From: Flagellimonas sp. S3867
GTDB taxonomy: Bacteria; Bacteroidota; Bacteroidia; Flavobacteriales; Flavobacteriaceae
NCBI RefSeq assembly: GCF_014698935.1
Contig: NZ_JACVMN010000002.1
Span: 62,001 to 126,000 of the forward strand
Reading direction: 5' to 3'
DNA length: 64,000 bases
In this document: positions 16,641 through 24,969 of the stretch, piece after piece
How the letters are laid out: every line of letters begins with the position of its first letter
Position numbering within the stretch: position 1 is the stretch's first letter
Program-made: the position numbers and the translations under genes
Notes under the pieces: model-generated
What the model was told of the DNA's origin: nothing
The model's input: the letters and a program-made list of their open reading frames with translations, nothing else
Databases searched by the model: none

Positions 16641-17096
16641 TTACAACTCATTAGGACTGGGGAACTTTACCTTAAAATTAAAAGCTCTTTCCGATGGTCC
16701 GTTTATTTGTAAATGCTCCAATCTATCTATTGATTCTTCAATAGTTGGAAAATCTACTTCCCTAGTCCACCATAAGGCAAAGTGCGTTTTTCCATATTTG
16801 TTGAACCATTCCTTTCTTCGCTTCAGGAATTCGGTATGGAATGTTTGGTAGATGAAGTTTTCAAGTGAAGTAATATTTTTCCAAACCGAAATATTTATGA
16901 TGACTTGCTCGTCATTGAATGGGTTAAAACTTGCAGCATTGTTGGACTCATCTTTTAATCTCCAAACGAATCCCTCGCTATTTTCAGCTAGTTGGTTGAC
17001 CTTATCCAGATTATCCACGAACTCTTTCATAACGGGGTCTTCAATGTTCACCCCAATCATTCTTGCAACATTAATTTGTGCAATGTTATAATTCAT
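16641..17096 (-). CDS. DUF3291 domain protein
   Basis: With the ATG at 17096 (MNYNIAQINVARM) the protein is 151 residues. An upstream extension in frame is unlikely because the family begins at this point. DUF3291 marks are NIAQINVARM at the N-terminus, the motif GFVWRLKDE near residue 45, INISVWKNITSLENFIYQT, and the WW pair in ALWWTREVDFPTIEES. The fold is related to dimeric alpha+beta-barrel monooxygenases (ABM), and a heme or small-molecule monooxygenase role has been proposed for relatives but is not shown. It is divergent from an Lrp/AsnC regulator 104 bases away, which is its likely controller. Confidence 0.9.
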   Translation of the reverse strand: MNYNIAQINVARMIGVNIEDPVMKEFVDNLDKVNQLAENSEGFVWRLKDESNNAASFNPFNDEQVIINISVWKNITSLENFIYQTFHTEFLKRRKEWFNKYGKTHFALWWTREVDFPTIEESIDRLEHLQINGPSERAFNFKVKFPSPNEL

Positions 17097-17114
17097 TCTT
17101 TTTCTAAGTTTTTT

Positions 17115-17122
17115 CAAATTTA
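17115..17122 (-). promoter_or_regulatory. -7 promoter box for the DUF3291 gene
   Basis: On the minus strand this reads TAAATTTG, which fits TAnnTTTG, 18 bases before the ATG. No clear -33 element. Confidence 0.35.
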
Positions 17123-17145
17123 TACTGTACATCATATTATACACC

Positions 17146-17174
17146 TTTGAATCTATCGTATTTTCATATTTTTG
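17146..17174 (+). promoter_or_regulatory. Promoter of the Lrp/AsnC gene
   Basis: TTTG (17146-17149), a 17-base spacer and TATTTTTG (17167-17174) match the Bacteroidota -33/-7 elements. The start codon follows at 17201. Confidence 0.6.
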
Positions 17175-17200
17175 CCTTAAATTAAATTGATAATTGGCAA

Positions 17201-17632
17201 ATGGACTCTATAAACAAAAGAATACTGAAAGCTTTAACAGAGAATGGAAGAAGTTCATTTGTTGAGATTGGGCGAAAAGTGGGTTTATCAGCGCCATCTG
17301 TGGCTGAAAGAATTCAAAAAATGGAAGAATTGGGATTGATTACGGGGTACTCCGTTAAATTAAACCTTGCGAAGCTCGATTATCATATTCAAGCCAATAT
17401 CGCTTTAAAGATCGATTCCAATCGTTTTAAAGCATTTGCTTCCAAGCTTGAAGATTTTCCAGAAATATTTGAGTGCATAAAAGTAACTGGAGAATACTGT
17501 GTTTATTTAAAAGCGGCTTTACGAAATAATGATGCATTGGAAAATTTAATTGACAGATTAACAACTTATGGTCAGCCAAATACGTCAATAATTCTTTCGG
17601 ATTATTCAAAGAAATCCGTCTTTATCCCCTAA
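17201..17632 (+). CDS. Lrp/AsnC family transcriptional regulator
   Basis: This 143-residue regulator has an N-terminal HTH, residues about 1-60 (MDSINKRILKALTENGRSS, then FVEIGRKVGLSAPSVAERI and the wing LGLITGYSVKL). The RAM (regulation of amino acid metabolism) effector domain spans about 65-140, with the GEYCVYLKA strand. It is a single-copy, short form, typical of local regulators. It is divergent from the DUF3291 gene and convergent with the sorbosone-dehydrogenase-like gene, 14 bases away. The first is its probable target. The effector is unknown. Confidence 0.93.
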   Translation: MDSINKRILKALTENGRSSFVEIGRKVGLSAPSVAERIQKMEELGLITGYSVKLNLAKLDYHIQANIALKIDSNRFKAFASKLEDFPEIFECIKVTGEYCVYLKAALRNNDALENLIDRLTTYGQPNTSIILSDYSKKSVFIP

Positions 17633-17646
17633 TTTATTATTTCTTT

Positions 17647-19425
17647 TTATTTGCGTTCAACAGAACTATCCCTAACTGCTTTCACCTCTGAAATGCTAAT
17701 TTTTTCAGCCTTATTGCCAAAATTCTGTCGGATATAGCTAAGTATGTTCGCAATTTCCTCATCGCTCAAAAAGGAGCTGGGGGGCATGACCCCATTGTAA
17801 ACTTCTCCATTTACATCAATTTCACCTTGCAATCCATTTAAGACAAGATCTATTAACCTTTCTTTGTCTCCAAGTACCCAATCGGTATGCTTAAGCGGGG
17901 GAAATCTACCAACGGCTCCTTTGCCATCTTGCTGGTGACAGTTACCACAGAAAGTGTTGTATTTTTTTTGTCCCAAAGTCAAGTTTTTTTGAAGATCATC
18001 ATCAATTTGGTGAGGCATACGGATGTGGGATTGGGATTTCCGTTGTTCCATTTTAGCTAGTTGGGATACCCCGAATTTCTTTTTGTCTCCTTTATACATT
18101 ACCCGCCATATCTTCCCTTTTTTAGATTCTGCGATGTATAGGGAACCGTCTGGGCCTTCTGCAAGTCCCACAGGCCGGTATTGGGCATCGCTCGTATTCA
18201 CAATTTGGTCTACCCCAGGGAAGCCATCCGCAAAAACCTCCCAATCCCCTTTAGGTATTCCATTTTCAAAGGGCACAAAACACACAAAATATCCAGACTG
18301 TGGGTAGGGTGCTCTGTTAGTGGACCCATGAAAAGCAATAAAAGCACCATTTTTGTAGTGCTCCGGAAATTGATCTCCGTTATAAAACAATAGGTCGTTC
18401 GGAGCCCAGTGGCCCGGAAATCCCATCACCGGCACATTCATTTCTTCGCAGCGGCCAATTATTTCTCCATCTCCACCATATTCAGGTGCCAATACCTTCT
18501 TTTCTTTAATCTGATCATAATAACAATAAGGCCATCCATAATCCGCTCCTTCTTTAATCTGAAGAAACTCTTCTGACGGAAGTAATGCGCTCTCCCATGG
18601 TGTAAAGGTGTTTGGAAATAGGCTATAAAGGTTATCGCGACCGTGCATTACAACGTACAAATGTTTATCAGCTGGATTCCAATCCATGGCTACAACACTT
18701 CGTATACCTGTGGCAAATCGGTAACCGTCTTCTTGATGCAATCCAGTTTTATTGGCATCAAATCGCCAAATTCCTCCATGTAACTCAAGTTCAGGACAGG
18801 GATCAAGCCCTATCCCGCCAGTAGCGCCATTTGGTGTCTCAGCAAGGTCCTGGCACGCGTTGGATGGAGTTCCAAATGGCACATACATAAAACCTTTGTC
18901 ATCGAAGGACACGGGTTTGGTTATATGCCAATGTATGCCATGCTCGTGATCATCGCTCAAGACTACCTCTGGTTCACCTTCAGGAATCAAGCTTCCCGGA
19001 ACAAGTTTATATCGATAAAGCGCCAATGCAGTGCTAAAATATAAGTAGTCTTTGTGAAGGGTCATGCTTGTTCCGTAGTAACTTCTTTTTGCTTCAACTG
19101 CTCCGAATTTTTTAATAATATCGGCCTTACCATTGTACGTTGTATCCCGTAGGGCAACATTCCCACCATAAAGACTGTCCGAGGAGCTCAACTTAACATA
19201 GATATCACCATTATAGTTGACTGCCATATGTCTGGCACGACCGATGCTGTCAGCTACAACGAGAGCCTCAAACTGATCAGGTAAAAACAGCCCTCCATTA
19301 TCCGGGTCTCCAGGAGGGAGTTTTTTATCTGAACTACATTGACTCAGACCTAAGGCCAGCAATAGTGTAAGGAGCCTTTTTGAAAAAACTAAAAATACTA
19401 TGAGAGGTCTTAAACTGATGTTCAT
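17647..19425 (-). CDS. Sorbosone/glucose dehydrogenase-like beta-propeller with cytochrome c domain
   Basis: This is a 592-residue exported lipoprotein with the lipobox at about 26-30 (LGLSQC). Residues about 45-450 form a beta propeller of the soluble glucose/sorbosone dehydrogenase type (for example GIHWHITKPVSFDDKGFMYV, ATGIRSVVAMDWNPADKHLYV and RPVGLAEGPDGSLYIAESKK). Enzymes of this fold use PQQ to oxidise sugars or aldoses. The C-terminal 90 residues are a class I cytochrome c with heme motif CGNCH and the distal methionine likely in GVMPPSS. The domain order suggests electron transfer from a sugar-like substrate to the respiratory chain in the periplasm. It is the last gene of a minus-strand run with two amidohydrolases and a SelA-like enzyme. 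PQQ dependence is inferred from the family. Confidence 0.88.
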   Translation of the reverse strand: MNISLRPLIVFLVFSKRLLTLLLALGLSQCSSDKKLPPGDPDNGGLFLPDQFEALVVADSIGRARHMAVNYNGDIYVKLSSSDSLYGGNVALRDTTYNGKADIIKKFGAVEAKRSYYGTSMTLHKDYLYFSTALALYRYKLVPGSLIPEGEPEVVLSDDHEHGIHWHITKPVSFDDKGFMYVPFGTPSNACQDLAETPNGATGGIGLDPCPELELHGGIWRFDANKTGLHQEDGYRFATGIRSVVAMDWNPADKHLYVVMHGRDNLYSLFPNTFTPWESALLPSEEFLQIKEGADYGWPYCYYDQIKEKKVLAPEYGGDGEIIGRCEEMNVPVMGFPGHWAPNDLLFYNGDQFPEHYKNGAFIAFHGSTNRAPYPQSGYFVCFVPFENGIPKGDWEVFADGFPGVDQIVNTSDAQYRPVGLAEGPDGSLYIAESKKGKIWRVMYKGDKKKFGVSQLAKMEQRKSQSHIRMPHQIDDDLQKNLTLGQKKYNTFCGNCHQQDGKGAVGRFPPLKHTDWVLGDKERLIDLVLNGLQGEIDVNGEVYNGVMPPSSFLSDEEIANILSYIRQNFGNKAEKISISEVKAVRDSSVERK

Positions 19426-19487
19426 TGAATGTTGAGTATTATCTGTTCATCCTTTTGTGTTGTTCAAGTTGTATTGCGTTTTTCTAC

Positions 19488-20726
19488 TTACTTTTTAAAA
19501 TCCTTTGCTGCCAGTCCATTAAGATCCCACACCACTTTGCCAGCGCGAAGGGTAAGTTCGGCTTCAAATTTTCGATTTCCTGCAATCCGGTTTCCTGCTG
19601 CATCAATAAAACCAAATTTGCCGTTTTTGAGGCTTAGCAAAACAATATCGGCTTCTGCTCCAACGCTCAAATGTCCCAAGTCTTCCCTTTTAATAGCCTG
19701 GGCCGGATTCCAGCTTCCTCTTAAGAGCACTTCATTTAATGGCATCCCCATATTCAAGTATTTCGACATTACATTCAACATATCTTTCATTCCTGCATTC
19801 ATGCTAAAACGGTGCAAATCCGTACCAAAGGTATTAGGCCAAAGCCCTTGTTCCAAAGCTGGAATGGCTTGATCGAACCAGAAACCAGCCCCTCCGTGAC
19901 CCACATCGAACAGAATACCTTTCTCTTTGGCTTCGAGTACAAAGGGATGTACTTTACCTTCATCATCAACAACTGGCATACGTTCCGAAATATTTTCATA
20001 GGAATGGGTAATGATGTCTCCAGGTCGCATACGATCAAGCTGTGCTTTTAAGGAATATTGTGGTAGATGGCATTCTACAAAGAGTGGAGTATCTGTTTTC
20101 AATCCCACTTTCAAAGCCTTATCAAAGGGTGTCCAACTTTTTCCTTCAAAGTGACCAATTTTGGTGCCTACAATCAGATTGGAATACTCCCGACTTACTT
20201 CTGACGTCTTATGGACATCCATGTCATCTATGTTCTGCTGGGAAGAATTTCCGCTCATACCATCGCCTGCGATATTTAAAAAGGCTAAAACCCGGGTTTT
20301 TGATTGATCTATTACCTGACTTTTAAACTGCGGAAAATTTCGCCAGCCAGAAGTTCCAGCATCAACAACGGTTGTAATCCCTGCTCTAAAGGTAAAATCG
20401 TCGGGAGACAAGCTATTGATACCGTCAGCAAATACGCCTGGCTTACTACCTACAAAAACATGTGTGTGGATGTCTATTAATCCGGGACATACATAGAGAT
20501 CAGTTGCATCAACAACTTTTTTGACCCCATTAACCGAGATGTCGGGAGCTACCTTTACTATTTTGCCATCTGTGATAGCAATATCCAATACGGTGTCAAG
20601 ATTGTTTTTCGCATCAAAAACATGTCCGTTTTTGATTAGGAGGTCAATTTCCTGTGCTTGCCCTACAAGCAATGTGGAAAGTATGAGTATTCTGACCGTA
20701 TTTTTAATCACGTTGTTTAAAATCAT
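19488..20726 (-). CDS. Exported amidohydrolase/deacetylase (EF_0837-like), copy 1
   Basis: I place the start at ATG 20726; further upstream in the frame there is only a TTG. The protein is then 412 residues with a signal peptide ending near LLVGQAQEI. It is an amidohydrolase-superfamily metallohydrolase. Visible are the metal-binding HxH in GLIDIHTHVF, a GTKIGHFEG segment with the likely bridging residue, FVECHLP and IITHSYEN with histidine ligands, and DVGHGGAGF and FGTDLHR with the catalytic aspartate region. It is about 60 percent like the neighbouring copy by eye. Cytoplasmic relatives are annotated as deacetylases or dihydroorotase-like enzymes paired with a SelA-like protein. Here it appears to be periplasmic. 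The substrate is unknown. Confidence 0.88.
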   Translation of the reverse strand: MILNNVIKNTVRILILSTLLVGQAQEIDLLIKNGHVFDAKNNLDTVLDIAITDGKIVKVAPDISVNGVKKVVDATDLYVCPGLIDIHTHVFVGSKPGVFADGINSLSPDDFTFRAGITTVVDAGTSGWRNFPQFKSQVIDQSKTRVLAFLNIAGDGMSGNSSQQNIDDMDVHKTSEVSREYSNLIVGTKIGHFEGKSWTPFDKALKVGLKTDTPLFVECHLPQYSLKAQLDRMRPGDIITHSYENISERMPVVDDEGKVHPFVLEAKEKGILFDVGHGGAGFWFDQAIPALEQGLWPNTFGTDLHRFSMNAGMKDMLNVMSKYLNMGMPLNEVLLRGSWNPAQAIKREDLGHLSVGAEADIVLLSLKNGKFGFIDAAGNRIAGNRKFEAELTLRAGKVVWDLNGLAAKDFKK

Positions 20727-20773
20727 ACAACAAGCTTTGATACCGGATAAAAACAACCCGAAGTGAAAGTAAG

Positions 20774-22036
20774 CTACTTTCTAAAATCTTTGGCAGCCAA
20801 ACCATTTAAGTCCCAAACAATCTTACCGGCACGAATGGTAAGTTCGGTTTCTAATTTTTTGCTTCCTTTTATCTTCATACCACGAACATCGATAAAGCCA
20901 AAATTGCCTTCTCTTAAATTGAACACGGCTACGTCGGCTTCAGCTCCTATACTTAGGTGTCCCAAATCGGGTCTTCCAATGACCTGTGCCGGTGACCAAG
21001 TGGCTCGATAAATAACATCTGTCAAAGGAACATCCATTGCCATAAATTTTGATAAAACATTACTTAGATCCTTCATGCCAGAATTCATACTTTGTGTATG
21101 GAGATCAGAACTGATGACATTTGCTTTAAATCCTTGTTCGGTTGCTGGCACAGCCTGCCTCCATGAAAAAGCACCTCCACCATGGCCTAAATCGAAAACA
21201 ATCCCTTTCTGTTGTGCTTCAAAGACAAAAGACTTTACTTTTCCTTTTTCATCTACAATGGTTTCACGTTGCGACGGTCCGTATGAATAGGTATGCGTAA
21301 AAATATCACCGGGTCGAAGGTGTTCCATAAAAAGTGATTCGATTGAATTTGGTGGATCGTGTTCTCCAAAATCGACCATTACCGGGACACCTGCTTTTTC
21401 ACCTGCTTCAACGGCAAGGTCAACTTGTGTGAAATCTCCCCAATAATGAGCGGCTTTGATGCCAACCAGAATATCCGGATATAATTTCTTAATACTGTGA
21501 GCCGTCATCACCGGATTCATATCCGATACATCTTGCTCTTCAAAACGACTCCGCATTCCAGTGCCAACGATATTCAAGAGCGCCAACACCCTGGTTTTAG
21601 CTTTATCTATGGTCTGTTCTTTAAAAAGAGGAAAGTTTCTCCATCCCGAAGAACCTGCATCCACAACGGTTGTAACCCCGGCTTTAAAGGTAAATCCATC
21701 GGGCATTACGCTGGTCGCACCGTTAGCGATATAGACCCCAGGTTCGTTACCCATAAAGACATGTACGTGCATATCCAAGAGTCCCGGGGTAATGTATAAA
21801 CCGGCAATATTGATAAGTTTTACTGCTCTTTTCTCGGAAATATTTGGTGCTATTTCTGCAATTTTACCATCAGCAATACCCACATCCATAACGGTGTTAA
21901 TATTGTTTTTTGGGTCAATAAGATGTCCCCCTTTTAAAAGGATATCAAGTTCTTGAGCCTGTAGGCTCAGGGAAGGGAGTAAAAAAAGGAATAGGATGAT
22001 AAAATGTTTTTGCTGAAATCCTTTTAGGTGAATCAT
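20774..22036 (-). CDS. Exported amidohydrolase/deacetylase (EF_0837-like), copy 2
   Basis: From the ATG at 22036 the protein is 420 residues with a signal peptide ending in LSLQAQ. An open frame extends upstream but overlaps the preceding gene and would bury the signal peptide. Metal-site motifs mirror copy 1: GLLDMHVHVF, GIKAAHYWGD, MVDFGEHDP, IFTHTYSYG, DLGHGGGAF and SSDLHTQSM. The two copies share the C-terminal sequence LTIRAGKVVWDLNGLAAKDF-like, and so arose by duplication. The stop is 47 bases from the copy 1 start and the start is 31 bases after the SelA-like gene, so all are probably cotranscribed. Two diverged copies suggest two related substrates or steps. Confidence 0.88.
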   Translation of the reverse strand: MIHLKGFQQKHFIILFLFLLPSLSLQAQELDILLKGGHLIDPKNNINTVMDVGIADGKIAEIAPNISEKRAVKLINIAGLYITPGLLDMHVHVFMGNEPGVYIANGATSVMPDGFTFKAGVTTVVDAGSSGWRNFPLFKEQTIDKAKTRVLALLNIVGTGMRSRFEEQDVSDMNPVMTAHSIKKLYPDILVGIKAAHYWGDFTQVDLAVEAGEKAGVPVMVDFGEHDPPNSIESLFMEHLRPGDIFTHTYSYGPSQRETIVDEKGKVKSFVFEAQQKGIVFDLGHGGGAFSWRQAVPATEQGFKANVISSDLHTQSMNSGMKDLSNVLSKFMAMDVPLTDVIYRATWSPAQVIGRPDLGHLSIGAEADVAVFNLREGNFGFIDVRGMKIKGSKKLETELTIRAGKIVWDLNGLAAKDFRK

Positions 22037-22067
22037 ATTGTAAATGTTAAATCCGGTTTTATGATTG

Positions 22068-23696
22068 TTAGGTTGCCAAGGGTGGTCCGCCGGGAATAAC
22101 AATTTTCTTATGTTCTTCATTATAGGCAGAACGTTTGGCAGTGAATTTTGCCGTAAGATATTCTCCCAGATAAATAGAACCCGACAGCGTATCATCGGAA
22201 GCTTTCGCAGAAAACCAATAACTGATGGAATTCCCCGGTATACGATAGTCGCTTCGAAGCTTCAAGTCATCTCCTTCAATCATTCCAGCAACTTCCTGAA
22301 TGGAAAAATCGCTCTTATGTGTACCCTTGATCCAGTTACCGTCTTGTTCAAGGAACAGCATATGGGTACTCTTGCTATTAAAAAATTCCACTTCTACCTC
22401 CCAATGACCTGTAACATTGACTTTAGCCGCTTCCATCTTATCTGAGCGAGGGCTACGCTGCTTCGATAGGATGTCATAGAGACGGTTTGCTACTACTTTG
22501 GCGTTTCCAGGGCGCATCTGATTTGGTGTAATATTTATAGATGTGATTTCGTCTTTTGTGCGACTACCAATGGCAATCCTAGGTTTATTTCGGGCTACTT
22601 CCTCTGCTATTTCCTCGCCTGTGATATGCAATTTATCAGGGTTCCATTTTATATGCAATACAGGAGCAAGATTGGAGCGTCCTTGTGGTTGTTGCACCTC
22701 CGTTGTTACACCTTTTATTTTCAACATCTTCTTCGAGATTTCATCAAGCCATGAAAGCCATGTAGCCCATTCAGCATCATGATCTCTGGTTGTCCAAGCT
22801 TCAACGGCGGCGAGCATGCCCAACATTTCTTCCTTGCCTACTTTGTTGTCACGACCTGGTCCATGGTGAGGTGAACTTGCCTGCCAGGCCGAAAGAAGCA
22901 ACTCCTTATCTCCAAGAAGCAAGCCAGCACATTGCGGGCCACAAATTGCCTTTCCTCCACTGTATGCCACTACGGTAGCCCCACGTTCAAGGTGTACACA
23001 TGGAATTGTTAGGTTCTCCGCGGCAGCATCGAGAAGGACCGGTATTTTTTTTGCTTTAGCAATCTCACTGATTACCTCTAAAGAAAGGGGCTCTCCGGTT
23101 TCTGATTGTCTGCCGGAATTGACATATATCATTGCCGTTTTGGGATTTATAGCCCGTTCAAGTTCCTCCGCGGTTTCCACCATAATAACAGTGACACCAA
23201 TATTACGGACTGCATGATCATATACATTTCTGGAGTAGCGGGGAATGATGACTTCTGTTTTATCCAATCCGTTGAGATTAGGAATCTGAATTAGTTTTTC
23301 AGGATTTCCGCCAGCTACGCAAGCAGCAGTAACATGCTTTAGCCCAGCTGCGCAACCCGCCGAAACCATACCCCATGGGGCTTTTGTAATAGCTGCAAGC
23401 CGTTGACCTATTCCATTGGCCAGTTCATCGTACTGCACAAAATATCCAGAAGCCGCCTCCATGGCCTTCAGTACTTGAGGACGTTCTGTTGATCCTCCCA
23501 GGATTGTAAATGTACCTCTGCAATTAATAATGGTTTCTACCCCAATGGATTCGTAAATGTTCTTATCCGGCGAAAGCGGATCAAGGATATATGGTGGGGA
23601 TTCTGAGAGGGGATTGCCAAATAAAGATTCACTGGCAAGAAAACTGCCAGCCACGGGGACAATTCCCAGTTGTTTAATAATTTCTCTACGATTCAT
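22068..23696 (-). CDS. SelA-like PLP-dependent enzyme with Tat-type leader
   Basis: This 542-residue protein is related to selenocysteine synthase and D-glucosaminate-6-phosphate ammonia-lyase-type enzymes (the selA-related PLP family). It begins with NRREIIKQLGIVPVAGSFLA, a twin-arginine leader, so it is probably exported folded to the periplasm. The PLP domain has GCAAGLKHVTAACVAGG (cofactor phosphate loop), IPVLLDAAAENL (aspartate to the pyridine nitrogen) and the Schiff-base lysine in YSGGKAICGPQ. After about residue 430 a beta-rich domain follows (VTGHWEVEVEFFNSKSTHML ... FTAKRSAYN), which cytoplasmic relatives lack. It is the first gene of the unit with two amidohydrolases, a partnership known for this family. 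The likely reaction is elimination or beta/alpha chemistry on an amino acid or amino sugar acid. Confidence 0.87.
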   Translation of the reverse strand: MNRREIIKQLGIVPVAGSFLASESLFGNPLSESPPYILDPLSPDKNIYESIGVETIINCRGTFTILGGSTERPQVLKAMEAASGYFVQYDELANGIGQRLAAITKAPWGMVSAGCAAGLKHVTAACVAGGNPEKLIQIPNLNGLDKTEVIIPRYSRNVYDHAVRNIGVTVIMVETAEELERAINPKTAMIYVNSGRQSETGEPLSLEVISEIAKAKKIPVLLDAAAENLTIPCVHLERGATVVAYSGGKAICGPQCAGLLLGDKELLLSAWQASSPHHGPGRDNKVGKEEMLGMLAAVEAWTTRDHDAEWATWLSWLDEISKKMLKIKGVTTEVQQPQGRSNLAPVLHIKWNPDKLHITGEEIAEEVARNKPRIAIGSRTKDEITSINITPNQMRPGNAKVVANRLYDILSKQRSPRSDKMEAAKVNVTGHWEVEVEFFNSKSTHMLFLEQDGNWIKGTHKSDFSIQEVAGMIEGDDLKLRSDYRIPGNSISYWFSAKASDDTLSGSIYLGEYLTAKFTAKRSAYNEEHKKIVIPGGPPLAT

Positions 23697-23964
23697 GGTT
23701 ATAGATTATGTATGGTGTTGAAGGTGAACTAGTTGATTTTACTAAATGTACTGAATTCTTTTGAGGGTCCAAAAGATTCCAATGCCACAAAGTTGTGGCC
23801 CAGTGGCCTATCTACTGTTATGATCAAGTGACCTGGAATTCCTTTGTTCAATTTCTCAAAGGAAATGGTTAACCTGCGAAAGAGTTTAGTTGTAAAAAAT
23901 TGACTGAATAAAAGAGATTAGCAAACCACAGATCAGTCTTTGGTCTTTCTATTTTCATCACCCT

Positions 23965-24921
23965 TCACTTTCTCAATTCACTAGGGCGAAAACCATATCT
24001 TTTAAAAAAAGCATTGGAAAAATTACCTACACTGGAGTAACCTGTTTCATAGGCAATTGCAGTAATTTTTTTGTCAGAATGCTGTATATCATCAAAAGCA
24101 CGTTTTAACCGCAGCTCAATAAAAAAATCGATAACGCTCTGTCCAAATTGTTCTTTGAACTCGGTTTTTAAGGTGTACTCGTTCAATCCGGCGTGTTTAG
24201 CAATGATCTTTAAGGAAAGTTTTTCGTCCAGATTGGAAACCATAAAATCTCTGGCCTTTTCAATATTTTCTCTTTTAACAGGTTTTTCAGGTGACAATTT
24301 TTCGGCATTCTCCCGCAATACAGGAATGGAATAAAAAATAAGCTCCACAAGCTTATGTTTTACATACACTTCATACAAACTACCTTGATAAGGGTTCTCC
24401 AAAATTTCGTTAATAATTTCCCTGGTTTTTGTGTCCAACGAAGCATATTTCTTATCCAAATAAAACAAGCTGTTGTTTTCAATGGCTTTTTTTATAGGCG
24501 TCAGTTCCTTAAAATCCTTTAAAAAGGAATGCACAAAGTACTTTGGGTCCACCCTAAACCCAAAACTTTGATAGACACAATTCTTAGGAAACTTGATCTT
24601 ACAGCATCCTCTTTTTTGGTATAAAATGGCAAACGAATTGGAATCAATACCAATTGTCCTGTTTTCTTCTACAATCAGCGTATTGGTTTTCCCCGATAAT
24701 TGATAATGAAACTGCAGCCAATCATCAGCGCCATCAACGGTAAACTCCACCGCTTCGGATGTTCGAAGCCCAGAACTATAAAGTAAGAAGTTTTCCAGCG
24801 CTATCTCCACCCTTTTTCCATGATAGTCTTCTCCTTTAAGGTTTTTAATGACTCTGGAACTTCTCTTATTCATATTTCTCCAAATTATATCTGAAATAAT
24901 AACAACTTCTCCCGATGCCAT
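23965..24921 (-). CDS. AraC family transcriptional regulator
   Basis: This is a 318-residue regulator. The N-terminal part, about 220 residues, is a ligand-binding-type domain without a recognised signature. It resembles the PchR-type layout, in which a beta-rich sensor precedes the HTH (for example DWLQFHYQLSGKTNTLIVEE). The last 100 residues hold the two AraC HTH motifs (LSLKIIAKHAGLNEYTLKTE and ITAIAYETGYSSVGNFSNAF, then RYGFRPSELRK). A later start, MNKRSSR at 24873, is possible. It lies between the SelA/amidohydrolase unit (268 bases downstream of this gene, gap without genes) and the divergent DUF5916 gene 48 bases away. Either could be its target. Confidence 0.9.
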   Translation of the reverse strand: MASGEVVIISDIIWRNMNKRSSRVIKNLKGEDYHGKRVEIALENFLLYSSGLRTSEAVEFTVDGADDWLQFHYQLSGKTNTLIVEENRTIGIDSNSFAILYQKRGCCKIKFPKNCVYQSFGFRVDPKYFVHSFLKDFKELTPIKKAIENNSLFYLDKKYASLDTKTREIINEILENPYQGSLYEVYVKHKLVELIFYSIPVLRENAEKLSPEKPVKRENIEKARDFMVSNLDEKLSLKIIAKHAGLNEYTLKTEFKEQFGQSVIDFFIELRLKRAFDDIQHSDKKITAIAYETGYSSVGNFSNAFFKRYGFRPSELRK

Positions 24922-24969
24922 ATGTATTTCAGGACAAAGCTATATAGTTTCAAAAACAAATTCTAATCA

